Below, piece after piece: positions 1-6,740 of a DNA stretch of 13,547 bases. Under the pieces are notes generated by a model. It was not told where the DNA came from, made no database searches, and saw only the letters and a program-made list of their open reading frames with translations. The position numbers and the translations under genes are program-made. Origin of the DNA: Actinomycetes bacterium. Lineage in GTDB: Bacteria > Actinomycetota > Actinomycetes > Actinomycetales > Cellulomonadaceae. Location of the stretch: assembly GCA_023462275.1 (NCBI GenBank), contig JAEWYD010000150.1, forward strand, positions 1-13,547, read 5' to 3'. Positions within the stretch are counted from its first letter, which is position 1, and every line of letters starts with the position of its first letter.

Positions 1-783
1 CACCAGGACGGCGTCGCCGGCCACCACGACGTGGGCCGGGAGCACCTGCCGGCCCCCGACGGCGGCGCAGGCCGGCACCGCCGCGACGGTGACGAGGCGC
101 TCGTCCGCCCACCGCAGCACGTGCACGGCGCCGTCCAGCTCGCCGACGACGTAGACGTGGCCACCCGGTCCGGTCGCCATGTGGCGCGGCCCGGTGCCGG
201 GCGGCAGGGCGACGGCGAGCCCGTCCTCGGTGAGGCGCCCGTCCGGCCCGACGCGGTACCGGCGCACCTCGTCCGTGCCGAGGTCAGCGGCGAGCAGGTG
301 CGTCCCACCGGGCACCAGGGCCGTCGAGTGGGCGTGCGGCCCGTCCTGCCGACCCGCGACCGGTCCACGCCCGGAGTGCTCGAAGACCTGCGCCACGCCG
401 CCGACGAAGGCGCCGTCCGCGCCGACCGGCACGACGCCGACCGAGCCGCTCCCGTAGTTCGCGACGTACGCCGTGCGGTCGGCGACCAGCACGTGGCACG
501 GGCCGGAGCCGCCGGTGGCGACGACCTCCCGCTCGGCGAGCCGGTCGCCGTCGGGCACCAGCCGCGTCAGCCTGCCCGGGCTCGTCTCACCGACCGCGAG
601 GACCTCGGCCCCCAGCGTCGCGAGGAACGACGGCGCCGGCGTCCGGGCCACCTGGCGGCCGGCGAGCTCGCCCGAGGGGAGGTCGAGCACGAGCGCCCAC
701 ACGCCCTCGCCCGAGCCCGGTGGGCCCTCCGGCCCCGCCGCCGGGTACGTGCCGACCAGCAGGGGTGCCGTCGCAGCGTCCAT
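1..783 (-). CDS. Lactonase-family beta-propeller protein (YbhE/Pgl-like), 3' end cut by window edge
   Basis: The frame is open from an ATG at 783 to the window edge (261 codons), so the C-terminus is missing; family members are usually about 330-370 residues. The start MDAATAPLLVGTYP has the LVGTY first blade strand typical of the cycloisomerase-2/6-phosphogluconolactonase YbhE family. Further family-like motifs follow: SGPCHVLVA, YVANYGSGSV, the GPHAHS segment, LLAADLGTDEVRRY, GTGPRH and VVGELDGAVHV. Relatives hydrolyse 6-phosphogluconolactone or other sugar lactones, or act as muconate-type enzymes; the substrate here is not readable. An in-frame stop at 793-795 excludes a longer N-terminus. 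No Shine-Dalgarno is visible, but TAGGCT ends 6 nt before the ATG. It reads in the same direction as the importer genes but is separated from mmsB by a strong terminator, so it is probably its own unit. A role in sugar-lactone handling is inference from its neighbours. Confidence 0.85.
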   Translation of the reverse strand, partial: MDAATAPLLVGTYPAAGPEGPPGSGEGVWALVLDLPSGELAGRQVARTPAPSFLATLGAEVLAVGETSPGRLTRLVPDGDRLAEREVVATGGSGPCHVLVADRTAYVANYGSGSVGVVPVGADGAFVGGVAQVFEHSGRGPVAGRQDGPHAHSTALVPGGTHLLAADLGTDEVRRYRVGPDGRLTEDGLAVALPPGTGPRHMATGPGGHVYVVGELDGAVHVLRWADERLVTVAAVPACAAVGGRQVLPAHVVVAGDAVLV

Positions 784-795
784 CCCGGCAGCCTA
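784..795 (-). promoter_or_regulatory. Candidate leaderless -10 element of the lactonase gene
   Basis: On the minus strand TAGGCT (790-795) is followed by six bases and then the ATG at 783. This matches the TAnnnT hexamer position expected for a leaderless actinobacterial transcript. No Shine-Dalgarno and no convincing -35 are seen; the -35 region would lie inside the mmsB terminator stem. Confidence 0.45.
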
Positions 796-807
796 GGGCC
801 CGGACGC

Positions 808-843
808 CGCGAGGCCCCGGGCGGGTTCGCCCGGGGCCTCGCG
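808..843 (-). terminator. Hairpin terminator of the chvE-mmsA-mmsB operon
   Basis: Perfect 15-bp inverted repeat (808-822 and 829-843) with a 6-nt loop, starting 15 bp after the mmsB stop codon on the minus strand. There is no clear T-tract, as is common in high-GC actinobacteria. It separates the importer from the lactonase gene. Confidence 0.8.
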
Positions 844-858
844 TCAGTGCGTCTGCGG

Positions 859-2031
859 TCAGCGGCCGCCGGAGCGCCGCTTGTTGACCAGGTCGAACGC
901 GACCGCGAAGAGCAGCACCAGGCCCTTGATGACCTGCTGCCACGCCGGGTCCACGTTCATCAGCGACAGGCCCATGTTCAGCACGCCCATGATGAGCGCA
1001 CCGACGATGACGCCGGACACGCGGCCGATGCCGCCCGTCACGGCGGTGCCGCCGATGAAGCAGGACGCGATCGCGTCGAGCTCGTACATGTTGCCGGCCT
1101 GCGCCGTCGCGGCGCCCGCCTTCGAGGTGGTGACGATGCCGGCGATGCCGGCGAGGGTGCCGATGTTCACGAAGATCCAGAAGTTCATCTTCTTCGTGTT
1201 GACGCCGGACAGGATCGCCGCCTGCAGGTTGCCGCCCATCGCGTACACGTTCCGGCCGAAGATGGTCCGCTGCGTGATGAACGAGTAGACGACCACCAGG
1301 ACCCCGACGATGACGAGGACGATCGGCGTGCCGCCGCGGCTGCCCGCGAGGATCCACGCGAAGCCGGCGATGAGCGCCGACATGACGACCATCTTCGTCA
1401 CGAAGCCGACGAACGGCTCGAGCTGCAGGTCGTGCTTGCGGAGCGCGGCGCGCGAGCGGAGCTGGCTGAGCACGAGGCCCGCGATGACGATGGCGCCGAG
1501 CGTGAGCGTGACCCCGTCTCGGTCCCCGACGTAGTTCAGGACGTTCGGGAGCGAGTCGTTCGAGATCGCGTTGAAGCCCTTGGGGAAGCTCGCCTTGGTG
1601 ACGCCGACCCAGAGGATCGCCACACCGCGGTAGGCCAGCCAGCCCGACAGCGTCACGATGAAGGCCGGGATGCCCACGTAGGCGACCCAGAAGCCCTGCC
1701 AGGCGCCGACCAGCGCGCCGAGGCCGATGCCGGCGATGACGGCGGCCCACCAGACCCAGCCGTGGTCCTTCATCAGCAGTGCCGTGGCGCCGCCGACCAT
1801 CGCGACCAGCGAGCCGACCGAGAGGTCGATGTGGCCGGCGATGATGACGATGACCATGCCGATGGCCAGGATCATGACGTAGGCGTTCTGCTGGATCAGG
1901 CTCGCCACGTTGTTCGAGTTGAGCAGCTTGCCGTCGGTCATGATCTGGAAGAAGACGACGATCACGGCGAGCGCGCCGACGATGCCGTACTGGCGCAGGT
2001 TCCCCCCGAACGTCTGCTTGAGCGTGGTCAC
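859..2031 (-). CDS. mmsB: Multiple-monosaccharide ABC transporter permease (MmsB/GguB type)
   Basis: Inner-membrane permease of a ribose/xylose-type (CUT2) sugar ABC importer, 390 residues, about ten hydrophobic segments. Recognisable parts are the N-terminal QYGIVGALAVIVVFFQI helix, the AIGMVIVIIAGHIDLSVGS signature near residues 56-74, the GIPAFIVTLSGWLAYRG segment, GRNVYAMGGNLQAAILSGVN, and the C-terminal GGIGRVSGVIVGALIMGVLNMGLSL region that contacts the ATPase. The long middle portion (LRSRAALRKHDLQLEP) is typical of the MmsB/GguB/XylH branch rather than the shorter RbsC. It starts with GTG at 2031 inside the last codons of mmsA (GTGA overlap, 2028-2031), so translation is coupled to the ATPase gene. 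It would form the channel as a homodimer energised by MmsA and fed by the ChvE-type lipoprotein. The transported sugar is inferred as xylose-like from the shared operator with xylA. Confidence 0.93.
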   Translation of the reverse strand: MTTLKQTFGGNLRQYGIVGALAVIVVFFQIMTDGKLLNSNNVASLIQQNAYVMILAIGMVIVIIAGHIDLSVGSLVAMVGGATALLMKDHGWVWWAAVIAGIGLGALVGAWQGFWVAYVGIPAFIVTLSGWLAYRGVAILWVGVTKASFPKGFNAISNDSLPNVLNYVGDRDGVTLTLGAIVIAGLVLSQLRSRAALRKHDLQLEPFVGFVTKMVVMSALIAGFAWILAGSRGGTPIVLVIVGVLVVVYSFITQRTIFGRNVYAMGGNLQAAILSGVNTKKMNFWIFVNIGTLAGIAGIVTTSKAGAATAQAGNMYELDAIASCFIGGTAVTGGIGRVSGVIVGALIMGVLNMGLSLMNVDPAWQQVIKGLVLLFAVAFDLVNKRRSGGR

Positions 2032-3626
2032 CGGGTCACGTCCTTGTCCCCGACGCCCGCACCGGCGTCGGCCTTGTCAGATGCCATGGTCATGTAGCGC
2101 ATGAGGGTCTCCTGCGTGGCGTCCTTGCGGAGCACCTCGCCCGTGACCCGTCCCTCGCAGATCGTGTAGATCCGGTCGCTCATCCCGATGAGCTCGGGGA
2201 GCTCGGAGGAGATCACGATGATCGCCTTCCCGGCTGCGGCGAGGGAGTTGATGATCGTGTAGATCTCGTACTTCGCGCCGACGTCGATGCCGCGGGTCGG
2301 CTCGTCGAGGATCAGGACGTCAGCGTCCGTGAAGATCCACTTCGAGAGGACGACCTTCTGCTGGTTGCCGCCGGAGAGGTTCCCGGTGAGCACGTCGACG
2401 CTGGGCGCCTTGATGTTCATCTCGCCGCGGTACTTGCTCGCGATCCGGGTCTCGCCGTTCGGGTCGACCACGCCGCCGCGGGACAGCTTGTTGAGCGCGG
2501 CCGAGGCGATGTTGACCTTGATGTCCTGGATGAGGTTCAGGCCGTACCGCTTGCGGTCCTCGGTCGCGTAGGCGAGGCCGTGCTCGATCGCGCCCCGCAC
2601 CGAGGTGGGGCGGATCTCCTTGCCGTCCTTGAAGATGCGCCCGGAGATGTTCGTCCCGTAGCTGCGGCCGAAGAGGCTCATCGCGAGCTCGGTCCGGCCG
2701 GCGCCCATGAGGCCCGCCAGCCCGACGACCTCGCCGCGGCGCACCGTGAGGTGGGCCCCGTCGACGACCTTGCGCTCCTTCTGGATCGGGTGGTGCACGG
2801 TCCAGTCCTCGACCCGCAGCACCTCTTCGCCGATGTGCGGCGTCCGGTCGGGGTAGCGCTGGTCCATCGACCGGCCAACCATGGCCTTGATCAGGTCCTC
2901 TTCCGTGACCGGCGTGGCGCCGTGCATGTCGAAGCTCTGGATGGTCTGGCCGTCGCGGATGACGGTGGTGCGGTCGGCGATCGCGATCAGCTCGTTGAGC
3001 TTGTGGCTGATGATGATCGAGGTGATGCCGCGGTCCCGGAGGCCGCGGATCAGGTTCAGCAGGTGCTCGGAGTCCGCCTCGTTCAGGGCCGCGGTCGGCT
3101 CGTCGAGGATGAGGAGCTTGACCTCCTTGGACAGCGCCTTCGCGATCTCCACGAGCTGCTGCTTGCCGACGCCGATGTCGTAGATCTTGGTGTCGGGAGA
3201 CTCCGTCAGGCCCACTTCCGCGAGCAGCTTGGCGGCGTCGGCGTTGGTCTTGTTCCAGTCGATGACGCCGCGGTTCGCCCGCTCGTTGCCGAGGTAGATG
3301 TTCTCGGCGATCGACAGGTACGGGCTCAGCGCCAGCTCCTGGTGGATGATGACGATTCCGTGGTGCTCGCTGTCCTTGATCCCGCGGAACTGCACCGGCG
3401 AGCCCTCGAAGACGATCTCGCCGTCGTAGGTGCCGTGGGGGTACACGCCGGAGAGGACCTTCATCAGGGTCGACTTGCCGGCGCCGTTCTCACCGCAGAT
3501 CGCGTGGATCTCGCCTTTGCGGACGTCCAGGGAGACGTCCTTGAGAGCCATGACGCCGGGGAACGTCTTGACGATCGAGCGCATCTCCAGGATGGGCGGT
3601 GCGCTCGCGAAGCTGTGCTCAGACAT
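2028..3626 (-). CDS. mmsA: Multiple-monosaccharide ABC transporter ATP-binding protein (MmsA/GguA type)
   Basis: Tandem-domain sugar importer ATPase, 532 residues, normal for CUT2 ATPases. Domain 1 has Walker A GENGAGKST (45-53), Q-loop Q96, an unusual signature GVGKQQ (152-157), Walker B LLILDEPT (171-178) and H-loop H208. Domain 2 has the degenerate Walker A GLMGAGRTE (305-313, Arg in place of Lys), a full LSGGNQQK signature (417-424) and Walker B VLILDEPTRGID (437-448). This asymmetry is usual for the RbsA/XylG/MglA class. The VYPHGTYDGEI stretch (61-71) is what I recall of the GguA/MmsA group. The ATG at 3626 fits the expected N-terminus; only a weak purine-rich RBS precedes it. It lies 98 bp after chvE, behind a strong hairpin, and overlaps mmsB by 4 bp. 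It drives uptake of sugar delivered by the ChvE-like protein. Confidence 0.94.
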   Translation of the reverse strand: MSEHSFASAPPILEMRSIVKTFPGVMALKDVSLDVRKGEIHAICGENGAGKSTLMKVLSGVYPHGTYDGEIVFEGSPVQFRGIKDSEHHGIVIIHQELALSPYLSIAENIYLGNERANRGVIDWNKTNADAAKLLAEVGLTESPDTKIYDIGVGKQQLVEIAKALSKEVKLLILDEPTAALNEADSEHLLNLIRGLRDRGITSIIISHKLNELIAIADRTTVIRDGQTIQSFDMHGATPVTEEDLIKAMVGRSMDQRYPDRTPHIGEEVLRVEDWTVHHPIQKERKVVDGAHLTVRRGEVVGLAGLMGAGRTELAMSLFGRSYGTNISGRIFKDGKEIRPTSVRGAIEHGLAYATEDRKRYGLNLIQDIKVNIASAALNKLSRGGVVDPNGETRIASKYRGEMNIKAPSVDVLTGNLSGGNQQKVVLSKWIFTDADVLILDEPTRGIDVGAKYEIYTIINSLAAAGKAIIVISSELPELIGMSDRIYTICEGRVTGEVLRKDATQETLMRYMTMASDKADAGAGVGDKDVTR

Positions 3627-3674
3627 GCTCTGCTCGCTGTCTACTCGTGGGCGGACGTGTCCGGACCGGCCGGA

Positions 3675-3711
3675 ACCGACCTGCCCGGTTCGAGGAACCG
3701 GGCAGGTCGGT
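3675..3711 (-). terminator. Intercistronic hairpin between chvE and mmsA
   Basis: Perfect 16-bp inverted repeat (3675-3690 and 3696-3711) with a 5-nt loop cgagg, beginning 13 bp downstream of the chvE stop. Inside an operon such a hairpin usually acts as a partial terminator or RNA stabiliser, so that the binding protein is made in excess over the ATPase and permease. That role is inference. Confidence 0.7.
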
Positions 3712-3724
3712 CAGCCGAGCGGGA

Positions 3725-4879
3725 TCAGAGGCCGAGGTCGTCGGCCGAGTAGAAGCCGGACGCGATCAGCGTGTCCTGGATGTTGTCAGCCGTCACGACG
3801 ACCGGGTCGAGCAGGGCGGTCGGGACCTTCTTGACGCCGTTGTCGTACGTCTCGGAGTCGTCGGTCTTGACCTCTTCGCCGTTGACGATCTGCTTGACCA
3901 TCTCGGCCACGCGCTTGGCGAGCTCGCGCGTGTCCTTCCAGACCGTCATCGACTGCTTCTTGGCGATGATGTTGAGAACGTTCGCCTGGTCGCCGTCCTG
4001 ACCGGTGAGGATCGGGTAGTTGCCCTTGTCGGGGCTGAAGCCGGCGCCCTCGAGGGCCTGGGCGATGCCCAGCGCGAGGGAGTCGTTCGGCGAGAGGACG
4101 GCGTCGAGCTTCTTGCCACCCGCGTAGTAGGTGTTGAGGCGGTTCGTCATCTCGTTCTGGGCGGCCTCAGAGGTCCAGCCCATGATGCCGATGCTCTGCC
4201 ACTCGTCGTTGCTCGCCGGCGACTTGCCCGACGGGATGGTCAGCTTGCCGCTCTCGACGTAGGGCAGCAGGACGTCCCACGCGCCGGAGAAGAAGAACTT
4301 GGCGTTGTTGTCGTCGGGCGAACCGGCGAAGGGCTCCAGGGTGAACGGGCCGGCCGCGTTCTTCAGGTCGAGGGCCTCCTCGATGTACTGACCCTGCATC
4401 TGGCCGACGCGGTAGTTGTCGAACGTCGCGTAGTAGTCGACGTCGGGGCTCTCGTTGATCAGGCGGTCGTAGGCGACGACCGTGATGTCCTGCTGCTTCG
4501 CGGTCGCCAGGATCGGCGCGAGCGCGGTGCCGTCGATGGAAGCGATGACGAGGATCTTCGCGCCGCCGTTGATCATGTTCTGGATCTGCGAGATCTGCTG
4601 GTCGACCTTGTTGTCCGCATACTGCAGGTCGACCTTGTAGCCCTCGTCCTTCAGGAGGCTCTCGAGCTGCGAGCCGTCCTTGTTCCACCGCTCGAGGGAG
4701 CGCGTGGGCATCGCGACGCCGATCGTGACGTCGCTCGGAGCAGCGGCGGTCTCGCCGGCGCCCGAGGTGGCCTCGCCACCCTTGTTGTCGTCGCGCTCGG
4801 AGGAGCACGCGCCCAGGCCGCCGAGGAGGAGGGCGGCGGTCGCCACGGCGGCGACCGTCTTGAACTTGCGCAATGACAT
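3725..4879 (-). CDS. chvE: ChvE-like sugar-binding lipoprotein of the monosaccharide ABC importer
   Basis: Extracytoplasmic solute-binding protein, 384 residues, periplasmic-binding-protein fold. The N-terminus is a lipoprotein signal: KFK, a hydrophobic run, then lipobox LGAC with Cys25 as predicted lipid anchor, followed by a low-complexity linker rich in Gly, Ala, Glu and Ser. The mature part closely follows Agrobacterium ChvE as I remember it: VAMPTRSLERW, DLQYADNKVDQQISQIQNMI, LVIASIDGTAL, VVAYDRLI, YYATFDNYRVGQMQ, GSPDDNNAKFFF, DAVLSPNDSLALGI, KDTRELAK and ETYDNGVKKVP. ChvE relatives bind xylose, arabinose, galactose and glucose. The ATG at 4879 is chosen because the signal peptide begins there and GAAGGG lies 8 nt upstream; the open frame extends much further upstream but that part is non-coding in character. 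It is the first gene of the importer operon, with a ROK operator on its promoter. Confidence 0.94.
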   Translation of the reverse strand: MSLRKFKTVAAVATAALLLGGLGACSSERDDNKGGEATSGAGETAAAPSDVTIGVAMPTRSLERWNKDGSQLESLLKDEGYKVDLQYADNKVDQQISQIQNMINGGAKILVIASIDGTALAPILATAKQQDITVVAYDRLINESPDVDYYATFDNYRVGQMQGQYIEEALDLKNAAGPFTLEPFAGSPDDNNAKFFFSGAWDVLLPYVESGKLTIPSGKSPASNDEWQSIGIMGWTSEAAQNEMTNRLNTYYAGGKKLDAVLSPNDSLALGIAQALEGAGFSPDKGNYPILTGQDGDQANVLNIIAKKQSMTVWKDTRELAKRVAEMVKQIVNGEEVKTDDSETYDNGVKKVPTALLDPVVVTADNIQDTLIASGFYSADDLGL

Positions 4880-4983
4880 CTTCGTCACCCTTCGTCGAGG
4901 CGCTCGCCGGCCGTTCCGGGAGCATGCCTTCAGCCGAACACCCCTGGGCCCGCCGCCGCGCACGGGCGGCTGCGAGGGGCGCC

Positions 4984-5030
4984 AGATTTGTTGACTCGCT
5001 GAACCTAAGGGTCGAAGGAATGCCAGACAA
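4984..5030 (-). promoter_or_regulatory. chvE promoter with overlapping ROK (XylR) operator, site 1
   Basis: Minus-strand promoter: -35 TTGTCT (5025-5030), 17-bp spacer, -10 TAGGTT (5002-5007). The operator AGATTTGTTG-N4-GCTGAACCTA (4984-5007, written on the plus strand) covers the -10 and the predicted transcription start near 4995. Bound repressor would therefore block RNA polymerase directly. The same 24-bp layout recurs at 5448-5471 and 6755-6778. The dyad core is GTT-N9-AAC, as expected for ROK-family regulators. Confidence 0.8.
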
Positions 5031-5043
5031 GGCTCTGGGGTCA

Positions 5044-5070
5044 CGATGTGATCACAAGTTGAACTCAAGG
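5044..5070 (-). promoter_or_regulatory. Degenerate ROK operator copy and TGTGATCACA palindrome
   Basis: Position 5044 onward aligns with site 1 at an exact 60-bp offset, with 18 of 27 identical bases. The right half (GTTGAACTCAAGG against GCTGAACCTAAGG) is well kept, but the left GTT core is replaced by TGA. The replaced part contains the perfect palindrome TGTGATCACA (5047-5056), centred about 56 bp upstream of the predicted chvE start. It could be a decayed auxiliary operator, an activator (CRP-like) site, or both; the palindrome lacks the usual 6-bp CRP spacer. Confidence 0.4.
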
Positions 5071-5227
5071 CCGACAGTCGGAGCGCTCCCACCGATCTGG
5101 CGAGTCTGCGGGCACGGTGGAGGCCGGGAAAGACCCCCTCGACGGCCGCTCGAGGAGAGCCGGACCGCGGGCTCGGCGAGCGCCCCGGCGGCCCGTGCGG
5201 GAGGGACCGGATGACCCTCCAGGGGCT

Positions 5228-5256
5228 GTCCGCGGGCGCGCTTAGGGCGCCCGGAC
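5228..5256 (-). other. Hairpin in the long chvE upstream region
   Basis: Inverted repeat gtccg (5228-5232)/cggac (5252-5256) with an inner stem ggcgc/gcgcc around a 7-nt loop; alternatively a 7-bp stem cgggcgc/gcgcccg. On the minus strand it lies downstream of the larger hairpin at 5368-5425. It could be a second structural element or terminator of a transcript started at site 2. Confidence 0.35.
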
Positions 5257-5367
5257 GACGGTCCCCCGACGCCGACTGCGGGCGTGGCCGCGAGGGTCCC
5301 GCGCGCGCCTCTCGGCGAGGAGGGACCGGCGCCTGCTCGCGCCGCCCGACGCCGCCGGGAATGGGAC

Positions 5368-5425
5368 GACGCCGGCACCCGTCGGCCCGTGTCCGAGCGA
5401 AGGCCGGGCCCTGGGTGCCGGCGTC
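5368..5425 (-). ncRNA. Large stable hairpin just downstream of promoter site 2 (candidate leader RNA or sRNA)
   Basis: A perfect 13-bp outer stem (5368-5380 with 5413-5425) encloses a 6-bp inner stem ggcccg/cgggcc (5384-5389 with 5405-5410) and a 15-nt loop. A transcript started near 5459 on the minus strand would fold this within its first 35-90 nt. No open reading frame with an RBS follows before chvE, so a non-coding RNA or attenuator is the simplest reading. No T-tract follows. This is structural inference only; expression is not shown by the sequence. Confidence 0.4.
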
Positions 5426-5447
5426 GGAAGCAACGAACGCTCGGCTG

Positions 5448-5495
5448 AGATTTGTTGCCGGGCTGAACATAATCCCTGGCCCCACGTGGGGTCCA
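5448..5495 (-). promoter_or_regulatory. Second upstream promoter-operator, site 2
   Basis: The operator AGATTTGTTG-N4-GCTGAACATA (5448-5471) is almost identical to sites 1 and 3. On the minus strand the embedded -10 is TATGTT (5466-5471), with a 4/6 -35 match TGGACC (5490-5495) at 18 bp. The spacer contains the perfect palindrome ccccacgtgggg (5480-5491). It lies 51 bp beyond the xylR stop and about 570 bp from the chvE start, so it is either a distal chvE promoter, a non-coding RNA promoter, or a remote operator for looping with site 1. Confidence 0.65.
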
Positions 5496-5521
5496 GTGGC
5501 GTGCTCCGCGCGGGTGACGCG

Positions 5522-6727
5522 TCAGACGGCCAGCCAGGCCGCCGGCTCCTCCACCAGCGTCTGCAGCGCGTCGAGGGCGGCGCCGGTCATGGCCGGGTAC
5601 TGCCTGGCCAGCGCCACGCTGAGCTCGATCCGCGCCCACGGCGCCGTGATGGCACGCCGCTCCAGCTGGCGCAGCACGGGCGCGCGCAGGTAGTCCGCCA
5701 TCTCGGCGTAGTTGCCACCGAGGACCACGTGCTGCACCTCGACCGTGTTCGCCACGTTCGCCAGCGCGACGCCGAGCGCGGCACCGGCCACCTCGAGCGC
5801 CGCGAGCGCCCGCTCGTCCCCTCCCCGGGCGGCCGCCACGATGTCGGCCGCGGTGGAGCCCACCGGCAGGCCCGCGGCGGCGGCGATGGCGTCCTGACCT
5901 GCGAAGGACTCCAGCGTGCCGCCGTCGTCGAACGACCCGGTCGTGCCCACGACGGTGTGCCCGATCTCGCCGCTCCAGCCGTGCGGGCCGCCCCAGATCG
6001 CCCCGTCCTGGACGATCGCGCCACCGATGCCGACCTCGCCCGACACGTACACGAAGCTCGACGGGTTCCCGCGGCGCACGCGCGCCTCCGCCCGTGCGGC
6101 CAGGTTCGCCTCGTTGCCCAGCCGCGGGGGCAGCCCGCTGAGCACGGGGTCGCGGGCCAGCAGGCCGATGACGTCCACGTCCCGCCAGCCGAGGTTCGGC
6201 GCGAAGCGCAGGGGGCCCGTGACGTCGTCGACCAGGCCGGGCAGGGCCAGCGCCGTCCCCACGATGCGCACGCCGTCGGCGGAGAGGAGCGCCAGCACCG
6301 GGTCGGCCAGCGCGGCCAGGCGGTCGAGGACCGACTCGGGCCGGCTGTTGCGGAAGTTGCCGAGCTCGATCCGCTCGGTGAGCACCCGCCCCCCGAGGTC
6401 CATCGCGCGGACGCCCAGGTAGTCGACGTTGATCTCCATGCCGACCGCACCGACGGTCCCGCGGGCGGGCACCAGCGGCACCGCGGGCCGCCCGGCCCGC
6501 TGCGCCGCGACCGGCTCGAGCTCCGCGACGAACTGCGCCTCGAGCAGGCTGTCGACGAGAGCGGACACCGTCGCACGCGTCAGGCCGGTCGCCGCGGCGA
6601 TGTCGGCGCGCGAGACCGGGCTCGGCGCCTCCAGTACGTGGCGCAGCGTGAGGGCCAGGTTGTGGTGGCGCAGACTCTCCTGGCGCGCGGCACGACCGCG
6701 GTTCTCCACCCTCCCCGGCTGCGGCAT
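5522..6727 (-). CDS. xylR: ROK-family transcriptional repressor, probable xylose regulator XylR
   Basis: 401 residues, usual for ROK repressors (NagC/XylR/Mlc type). The N-terminal winged helix-turn-helix spans about residues 25-65, with recognition segment VSRADIAAATGLTRATVSALVDSLL broken as VSRADIAAATG (38-48) and LTRATVSALVD (49-59). The sugar-kinase-like C-terminal part has ALPGLVDD, GPLRFAPNLGW, GNEANLAARAEA, EVGIGGAIVQDGAIWG and the GEIGH segment (243-247). Two oddities: no DxGxT phosphate loop, so probably not a kinase, and the family zinc site CxCGxxGC is absent, replaced by SFDDGGT around 255-261. It is divergent to xylA and flanked by the three operators, so it most likely represses xylA-xylB and chvE-mmsA-mmsB until xylose binds. 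Site 3 also overlaps its own promoter region, which implies autoregulation. The ATG at 6727 follows TAGGGT by 7 nt, suggesting a leaderless mRNA. Confidence 0.88.
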   Translation of the reverse strand: MPQPGRVENRGRAARQESLRHHNLALTLRHVLEAPSPVSRADIAAATGLTRATVSALVDSLLEAQFVAELEPVAAQRAGRPAVPLVPARGTVGAVGMEINVDYLGVRAMDLGGRVLTERIELGNFRNSRPESVLDRLAALADPVLALLSADGVRIVGTALALPGLVDDVTGPLRFAPNLGWRDVDVIGLLARDPVLSGLPPRLGNEANLAARAEARVRRGNPSSFVYVSGEVGIGGAIVQDGAIWGGPHGWSGEIGHTVVGTTGSFDDGGTLESFAGQDAIAAAAGLPVGSTAADIVAAARGGDERALAALEVAGAALGVALANVANTVEVQHVVLGGNYAEMADYLRAPVLRQLERRAITAPWARIELSVALARQYPAMTGAALDALQTLVEEPAAWLAV

Positions 6728-6740
6728 GGCCTTGACCCTA
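6728..6740 (-). promoter_or_regulatory. Candidate leaderless -10 element of xylR
   Basis: TAGGGT (6735-6740, minus strand) ends seven bases before the xylR ATG. A weak -35 CTGAAC (6758-6763) lies 17 bp upstream, inside operator site 3. XylR binding there would cover its own -35, consistent with autorepression. There is no good Shine-Dalgarno. Confidence 0.5.

Larger units (their letters stand above)
4880..5521. other. Long regulatory intergenic region between chvE and xylR
   Basis: These 642 bp have no convincing gene; the open frames crossing them are Arg/Pro/Gly-rich noise without an RBS or recognisable motifs. The region holds two full ROK operators (4984-5007, 5448-5471), a degenerate third copy (5044-5070), two promoter-like sets reading towards chvE, several hairpins (4941-4979, 5228-5256, 5295-5327, 5368-5425) and a CACGTG palindrome (5480-5491). 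The 4941-4979 structure, with inner stem gccgcc/ggcggc and outer stem cccct/agggg, would form in the chvE 5' untranslated leader. Confidence 0.7.

Noticed and set aside
31..2097. Very long plus-strand open frame of 688 codons across the lactonase and mmsB genes
   Set aside because: Antisense shadow produced by high GC; the composition is Arg/Ala/Asp-rich noise, while the minus strand encodes recognisable families.
3599..4876. Plus-strand 425-codon open frame opposite chvE
   Set aside because: Antisense shadow; no family motif, and the minus-strand ChvE match is unambiguous.
859..4879. Calling the importer xylF-xylG-xylH
   Set aside because: The binding protein and ATPase resemble the ChvE/MmsA multiple-monosaccharide type; xylose as substrate is inferred only from shared operators.
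5242..5433. Possible small leader peptide downstream of site 2 on the minus strand
   Set aside because: TTG start, no Shine-Dalgarno, Arg-rich random composition, and it overlaps the strong hairpin.
4880..5485. Upstream in-frame extension of chvE by about 200 codons
   Set aside because: The lipoprotein signal starts at 4879 with a good RBS. The extension is Arg/Pro/Ser-rich, has no motifs and runs through operators and hairpins.
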